Of a stretch of 64,000 bases of DNA, positions 60,102-64,000 are shown piece by piece. The notes beneath the pieces were generated by a model, which was not told the origin of the DNA, ran no database searches, and saw nothing but the letters and a program-made list of their open reading frames with translations. Position 1 is the first letter of the stretch. Every line of letters begins with the position of its first letter. This DNA comes from Brevibacillus_D fluminis_A (GTDB lineage Bacteria; Bacillota; Bacilli; Brevibacillales; Brevibacillaceae): the NCBI RefSeq assembly GCF_052072235.1, contig NZ_CM125436.1, forward strand, positions 2,102,001-2,166,000, written 5' to 3'. The position numbers and the translations under genes were made by a program.

Positions 60102-60947
60102 ATGATAACGAGTAAAACCAAGCTGGTCGGACTGTTTGGTCATCCGGTTGGACATTCGCAATCGCCGATCATGCACAACGCAGCTTTCCGTGAAAAAGAG
60201 CTGAATTATGCCTATGCAGCCTTTGACATTCCAGGCGAAAAGCTGGAGGAGGCCGTTGCGGGCATTCGCGGTCTGGGCTTGCGCGGGGTCAATGTGACGA
60301 TCCCCCATAAGGTGACGATCATGCCGTTGCTCGACGAAATTGATCCGCTTGCCAAAAGCATCGGGGCCGTCAATACGGTGGTGAATGAAAACGGCAGGCT
60401 GATCGGCTACAACACGGACGGGTCCGGCTATGTGCGTTCGCTCGTCGAGGAAACAGGCATCGACCTGTCCAATCAGGTCGTCACGATGCTCGGGGCGGGC
60501 GGAGCAGCGCGTGCCGTCGCTTTTACACTGGCGGAGCGCGGTGTGAAGGAAATCCGCATCATCAACCGTTCGCGGGAAAAAGCGCTGCGTCTCGCCGAAA
60601 GCTTGAACAGTCGCGTGCCGACCGTGGCGATCGAGCAGGCGGATGCCAAACAGGCGATCGCGGATGCGACCTTGTTGATCAATACGACCTCGATCGGGAT
60701 GTATCCGAATGTCGATGAGATGCCGATCAGCGCCGAATTTTTGCACAGCGGCCTGGTCGTGAGCGACCTGATTTACAACCCGCTCGAGACGAAGCTGCTT
60801 GCCAAAGCGCGCGAATTGGGGAACAAGACACACTCCGGTGTCGGCATGTTCGTCAACCAGGGAGCGCTCGCTTTCGAGCTGTGGACAGGGGAAGCGGCGC
60901 CGACCCGACTGATGGCAGAAACGGTACTGCGCCAGCTTCAGCAATGA
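60102..60947 (+). CDS. aroE: Shikimate dehydrogenase
   Basis: A 281-residue NADP-dependent enzyme reducing 3-dehydroshikimate in aromatic amino acid synthesis. The N-terminal substrate domain has GHPVGHSQSPIMHN and NVTIPHKV with the catalytic lysine near residue 71. The Rossmann domain carries GAGGAARAV near 130 and NRSREKA. The late GMFVNQGALAFELWTG closes the active site. AAAGGAG precedes the ATG. Its place between yqeH and yhbY is the standard Bacillales arrangement. Confidence 0.95.
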   Translation: MITSKTKLVGLFGHPVGHSQSPIMHNAAFREKELNYAYAAFDIPGEKLEEAVAGIRGLGLRGVNVTIPHKVTIMPLLDEIDPLAKSIGAVNTVVNENGRLIGYNTDGSGYVRSLVEETGIDLSNQVVTMLGAGGAARAVAFTLAERGVKEIRIINRSREKALRLAESLNSRVPTVAIEQADAKQAIADATLLINTTSIGMYPNVDEMPISAEFLHSGLVVSDLIYNPLETKLLAKARELGNKTHSGVGMFVNQGALAFELWTGEAAPTRLMAETVLRQLQQ

Positions 60948-61035
60948 TTCCAACAAATTCAGCGTATGAGAATGTGTAAACATGCGCAGGCGATCAAAAA
61001 CTAGCGATAGTGGTTTCTAACTAGGAGGAAAAGAA

Positions 61036-61329
61036 ATGTTGACGGGAAAACAAAAACGTTATCTGCGTGCAGCTGCACACCATTTGACCCCGATTTTTCA
61101 GGTGGGCAAAGGCGGCGTGAACGAAAACATGCTCAAGCAGATCAAAGAAGCGCTGGAAGTGCGCGAGCTGTTGAAAGTATCGATTTTGCAAAACAACACC
61201 GATGACAAGCATGATGTGGCGCAAGCGCTGGCAGAGGGCACAGATGCGGAGCTGGTGCAGCTGATCGGTCATACTGTCGTGCTGTACAAAGAGTCGACCG
61301 AGAATAAAACCATCGTCCTGCCTTCCTGA
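61036..61329 (+). CDS. yhbY: YhbY/CRM-domain RNA-binding protein
   Basis: A 97-residue single CRM domain that binds pre-50S ribosomal particles. It has the family start LTGKQKRYLRAAAHHLTPIF, the GKGGVNENM loop near residue 27, and the late GHTVVLYKES strand. The ribosome site is AGGAGGAAAA. It is two bases from nadD and probably shares its message. Confidence 0.94.
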   Translation: MLTGKQKRYLRAAAHHLTPIFQVGKGGVNENMLKQIKEALEVRELLKVSILQNNTDDKHDVAQALAEGTDAELVQLIGHTVVLYKESTENKTIVLPS

Positions 61330-61331
61330 GC

Positions 61332-61937
61332 ATGATCGAGCGTTTTGCTGAAGAGCGATCCCGCAAGCGCGTCGGCATTTTAGGCGGGACATTCGATCCG
61401 ATCCATCACAGCCATTTGATTGCGGCGGAGCAGGCGCGCGAGCAGGCACAGCTCGATGAAGTGTGGTTTATGCCGGCACGCATCCCGCCGCACAAGCAGG
61501 GGAAAGGGATTTCCAGCGAGGCGCATCGCTTGGCCATGATCGAGCTGGCCATCGCGGATAACCCGGCGTTTCGGGTGACAGACATCGAATTTACCCGATC
61601 GGGGCCATCCTACACGTATGATACGATGAGCCAACTGACCGAGCTTTTTCCGGACATCGCCTTTTCATTCATCATGGGTGGGGATATGGTGGAGATTTTG
61701 CCCAAATGGTACCGGATCGATGAGCTGATCGAGCTTGTTCCGCTAATCGGGCTGATGCGCCCCGGCAGCCATGTCGAAGAAAACAAGTATACCCGGCATG
61801 TCCACTTCATCGACATGCCGAATTGGGAGCTATCTTCCTCGTTCATCCGCGAAAAATGCGCTGCCGGTCAGAGCATTCGTTATTTTGTCCCGGATGCGGT
61901 CGCGCAGTATATAAAGGAGCAGAGGCTATATGAGTGA
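61332..61937 (+). CDS. nadD: Nicotinate-nucleotide adenylyltransferase
   Basis: A 201-residue nucleotidyltransferase of NAD synthesis. The ATP-binding GGTFDPIHHSHL, with the HxGH-like motif, is near residue 18. FMPARIPPHKQ is near 50, the IMGGDMVEILPKW loop near 112, and the ISSSxIR-type end appears as LSSSFIREK near 164. It overlaps yqeK by eight bases. Confidence 0.95.
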   Translation: MIERFAEERSRKRVGILGGTFDPIHHSHLIAAEQAREQAQLDEVWFMPARIPPHKQGKGISSEAHRLAMIELAIADNPAFRVTDIEFTRSGPSYTYDTMSQLTELFPDIAFSFIMGGDMVEILPKWYRIDELIELVPLIGLMRPGSHVEENKYTRHVHFIDMPNWELSSSFIREKCAAGQSIRYFVPDAVAQYIKEQRLYE

Positions 61938-62538
61938 GTTTTTCCCGACAACGCGCGAGCAGCTGCTCGCACAGGTGCGCGCGCAGATGCATGAAAAACG
62001 GTATCTCCATACAGTGGGCGTGGCAGAGTCGGCACGCAAGCTGGCAGAGCGCTATGGCGCCGACCCGGATAAGGCGGAGCTGGCCGGCTATGTCCATGAC
62101 TACTGCAAATGCTGGCCGATCCCCAAGCTGCATACCTATCTCTTGCGTTATGACTTGCCACAGGATATTATCGAGGGCGAAAAGGAACTGTGGCATGCTT
62201 TCGTTGGAGCCAATGTGATCCAGACGGAGCTTGGGATCACCGATCCTGAAGTCATTCAGGCCGTTCGCTACCATACGACGGGCCGCGTCGGCATGTCGCT
62301 GCTGGAAAAAGTCGTGTGCGTGGCAGACTATATCGAGCCGCAGCGTTCCTTTCCCGGTGTGGAAAAAATCCGCGAGCTGGCTGAAAAAGATTTGGACCAT
62401 GCCCTGGCGGAAGCGCTTGGCGGGACCATCTCCATGCTCATCGCGCGTAAAAAATCGGTTTACCCATTGACATTATTGGCATACAACGATTTGGTCAGCA
62501 AAGGGACTACGCCCTTTGAATCACAAGGAGGAATTTGA
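61930..62538 (+). CDS. yqeK: YqeK HD-family symmetrical Ap4A hydrolase
   Basis: A 202-residue HD-superfamily hydrolase. The metal residues lie in HTVGVAESARKLAERYG near residue 28, LAGYVHDYCKCW near 56 and the later YHTTGRVGMSLLEKVVCVADYIEP. YqeK enzymes split diadenosine tetraphosphate to two ADP and use an iron or other metal pair. It is translationally coupled to nadD upstream, and its stop shares a base with the rsfS start. Confidence 0.93.
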   Translation: MSEFFPTTREQLLAQVRAQMHEKRYLHTVGVAESARKLAERYGADPDKAELAGYVHDYCKCWPIPKLHTYLLRYDLPQDIIEGEKELWHAFVGANVIQTELGITDPEVIQAVRYHTTGRVGMSLLEKVVCVADYIEPQRSFPGVEKIRELAEKDLDHALAEALGGTISMLIARKKSVYPLTLLAYNDLVSKGTTPFESQGGI

Positions 62539-62894
62539 TGGTTACAGCAGTTGAGACATTGGCAAAATTGGCCGTAAAGGCCGCTGAAGACAAAAAAGCG
62601 GAAAACATTGTCGTGATGGATATTAGCAAACTCTCCGTGATCGCGGATTATTTTATCGTCTGCCACGGGAATAATGAGCGCCAGGTTCAGGCGATCGTCA
62701 CGGAAATTCGCGACCAAGCCCACAAAAACGGCTACGCGGTGCGCGGCATCGAAGGAGCGGATGAAGGACGCTGGGTGCTGGTCGATTTGAAAGACGTGGT
62801 CGTTCATGTCTTCCATCGTGAAGAGCGCGATTTCTATAACATCGAGCGACTGTGGAGCGATGCGCCAATCGTCACGTTAACCGGGCAGGTGTAA
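62538..62894 (+). CDS. rsfS: Ribosomal silencing factor RsfS
   Basis: A 118-residue protein that binds uL14 on the 50S subunit and blocks subunit joining when nutrients are scarce. Typical segments are KAENIVVMDISKLSVIADYF, the HGNNERQVQAIV region, GADEGRWVLVDLKDVVVHVF and the terminal YNIERLWSDAP. The start is ATG 62538, behind AAGGAGG. It is five bases from the methyltransferase gene. Confidence 0.95.
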   Translation: MVTAVETLAKLAVKAAEDKKAENIVVMDISKLSVIADYFIVCHGNNERQVQAIVTEIRDQAHKNGYAVRGIEGADEGRWVLVDLKDVVVHVFHREERDFYNIERLWSDAPIVTLTGQV

Positions 62895-62898
62895 GCCG

Positions 62899-63636
62899 AT
62901 GTCCTATGTCCATCTGGCCGCTGTCTACGACGCGTTGATGGCGGAGACGCCGTATCCGAAATGGCTTGAATGGGCAGATGCATTCTGGCAAAAAACAAAA
63001 CGGCCGCGCACGATCCTGGATCTGGGCTGCGGAACGGGCAATATCGCCATTCCGTTCGCCCGGCAAGGGTATACCGTGTTCGGCCTTGATTTGTCGGAGG
63101 AGATGCTCGCGATCGCCTATGAAAAAATGCAGCAGGAACGGGTGCAGGTGACGTGGACGCGTCAAGATATGCGGGAATTTTCCGTCCAGCCTGTCGATTG
63201 TGTCCTGTCATTTTGTGATTCGTCCAGCTACTTGCTGGAAGAGGACGATGTGAAACAGATGTACCGGTGCGTGTACGACCATTTGGAGCCGGATGGCTGG
63301 TTTCTGTTTGACGTACACAGTCCAGCGAAAATCGTGAACGGGTACGCCGACAACACGTTTACATGGGTTGAAGATGATCTGTCCTACATTTGGCAATGCG
63401 TCCATGATCCGTTGCTGTTCGAGGTCGAGCATCAGCTGACCTTTTTCCTGAAAGAGCAGAACGGGTTGTATAGACGGTTGGAGGAAGTTCATGTGCAGCG
63501 CGCCTATCATCTGACGTCCCACCTGAACTGGTTGCGGGAGGCGGGCTTCACGGACATCACCGTTACCGCCGATTTTACCGATCTGCCGCCACAAGCGCAT
63601 AGCGAACGGCTGTTTTTCACCGCGCACAAAGAGTAA
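62899..63636 (+). CDS. yqeM: YqeM-like SAM-dependent methyltransferase
   Basis: A 245-residue class I methyltransferase. Motif I is ILDLGCGTGNIAI near residue 39, the acidic end of strand 2 is GLDLSEEML near 62, and the motif II region is DCVLSFCDSSSYL near 96. It is the usual last member of the yqeG-yqeM cluster. Its substrate has not been defined in the family. A strong terminator follows. Confidence 0.9.
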   Translation: MSYVHLAAVYDALMAETPYPKWLEWADAFWQKTKRPRTILDLGCGTGNIAIPFARQGYTVFGLDLSEEMLAIAYEKMQQERVQVTWTRQDMREFSVQPVDCVLSFCDSSSYLLEEDDVKQMYRCVYDHLEPDGWFLFDVHSPAKIVNGYADNTFTWVEDDLSYIWQCVHDPLLFEVEHQLTFFLKEQNGLYRRLEEVHVQRAYHLTSHLNWLREAGFTDITVTADFTDLPPQAHSERLFFTAHKE

Positions 63637-63637
63637 A

Positions 63638-63680
63638 CCTCTTGCCGCTTACAGGGACACTGTAGGGCAAGAGGCTTTTT
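63638..63680 (+). terminator. Terminator of the yhbY-to-yqeM operon
   Basis: CCTCTTGCC pairs with GGCAAGAGG around an 18-base loop, followed by five T. Confidence 0.82.
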
Positions 63681-63840
63681 CTATTTGGGAGATGCCGGGC
63701 TTTGCAAACAAGAGCAGCCATCTGATGGAAGAGGGAGCAGCAGCCGTGGTAAACTGATGGCAGAAATCTTGCTTTTCGTAAATGCCCGTCATCTTTCCCG
63801 CAGTAACCAAACGACGCTACCGAAGGGAGGGGCAAACCCG

Positions 63841-63867
63841 ATGAAAAAAACGTTTACGAAAGGGTAA
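63841..63867 (+). CDS. Eight-codon leader-like ORF
   Basis: ATG AAA AAA ACG TTT ACG AAA GGG TAA lies ten bases behind the strong site AAGGGAGGGG. Only 87 bases separate it from the adenylyltransferase-like gene, and the interval contains G+C-rich repeats including the palindrome CATCCGGATG. It may be a regulatory leader peptide or a decayed gene start. Confidence 0.35.
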   Translation: MKKTFTKG

Positions 63868-63954
63868 CCGTGCTGCCAAACCACCATCCGCGGACCGCCT
63901 GCCGGCCTTTCATCCGGATGCGAATCGATAAAAAACGGAAGGTGGAAACCGAAC

Positions 63955-64000
63955 ATGAGAACAGAAACACAAATGATGGACATGATTGTGAGCTTTGCGC
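63955..64000 (+). CDS. Aminoglycoside 6-adenylyltransferase-like protein, partial
   Basis: Only the first 15 codons are in the window (MRTETQMMDMIVSFA). They match the conserved beginning of AadK/ANT(6)-type streptomycin adenylyltransferases of Bacillales. GGAAGGTGG precedes the ATG with good spacing. The catalytic region lies beyond the right edge, so the assignment rests on a short stretch. Confidence 0.55.
   Translation, partial: MRTETQMMDMIVSFA

Noticed and set aside
1..64000. CRISPR arrays, tRNA or rRNA genes, insertion sequences, prophage
   Set aside because: I saw no regularly spaced repeats, cloverleaf-type sequences, transposase motifs or phage genes. Very degraded elements could be missed by reading alone.

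Overview
The window looks like chromosome from a moderately GC-rich, spore-former-type Bacillota of the order Bacillales, probably Brevibacillus-like. Supporting signs are strong Gram-positive ribosome binding sites, frequent GTG and TTG starts, a T-box leader, a c-di-AMP riboswitch, a YesM/YesN-type two-component system, and the conserved yqeG-yqeH-aroE-yhbY-nadD-yqeK-rsfS-yqeM cluster at the right end. The genus is an inference. I see no rRNA, tRNA, CRISPR array, intact insertion sequence or prophage.

Left part (1-5.8 kb): lgt, then a 46-codon internally deleted dehydrogenase remnant, then a compact reactive-sulfur operon. The operon holds a rhodanese, a TusA-rhodanese fusion, a rhodanese-persulfide dioxygenase fusion, TusA, a TSUP exporter, a DsrE-like protein, a CstR-type repressor and a membrane-anchored rhodanese. 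Three matching 16-bp palindromes mark its promoters, so CstR probably controls the block by sensing persulfides.

5.8-31 kb: mixed housekeeping and accessory genes. These include a PadR/HAAS-pentapeptide pair, a YbaK-like deacylase, an HD hydrolase, a DUF606 transporter pair beside a Crp/Fnr regulator, LysR and a dipeptide-epimerase-like enzyme, and cydAB with a 33-residue membrane ORF in front. Next come TetR, a tyrosine phosphatase, a HEPN-like protein, a DinB-fold protein, a WYL regulator divergent from an alpha/beta hydrolase, a GNAT-chemoreceptor overlapping pair, tatA, TetR-HXXEE, an oligopeptide-binding lipoprotein, the potassium importer KimA, and proS with its T-box.

31-42.6 kb: an ABC exporter pseudogene, a TrmO-like methyltransferase, a LysM-3D wall protein under a c-di-AMP riboswitch, a BusR-like GntR-RCK_C regulator and a DapB paralogue. 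An ECF vitamin-transport operon follows: UTRA regulator, CblT-like S component, CblS-like kinase, fused double ATPase, EcfT and an ADP-ribosylglycohydrolase. It probably salvages alpha-ribazole or a related nucleoside. KimA, the riboswitch and the BusR-like protein put three potential c-di-AMP outputs within 8 kb.

42.7-64 kb: a sugar-uptake locus (sensor kinase, AraC-type response regulator, ABC binding protein, two permeases, a cytoplasmic GH63-like glycosidase), aspartokinase, a GalT/HIT-like protein, a GNAT protein, an AraC regulator, a ferritin-like protein, CvfC, DNA polymerase IV, a DCC-family protein, and the yqeG-to-yqeM ribosome-assembly/NAD/shikimate cluster. The start of an aminoglycoside 6-adenylyltransferase-like gene runs off the right edge.
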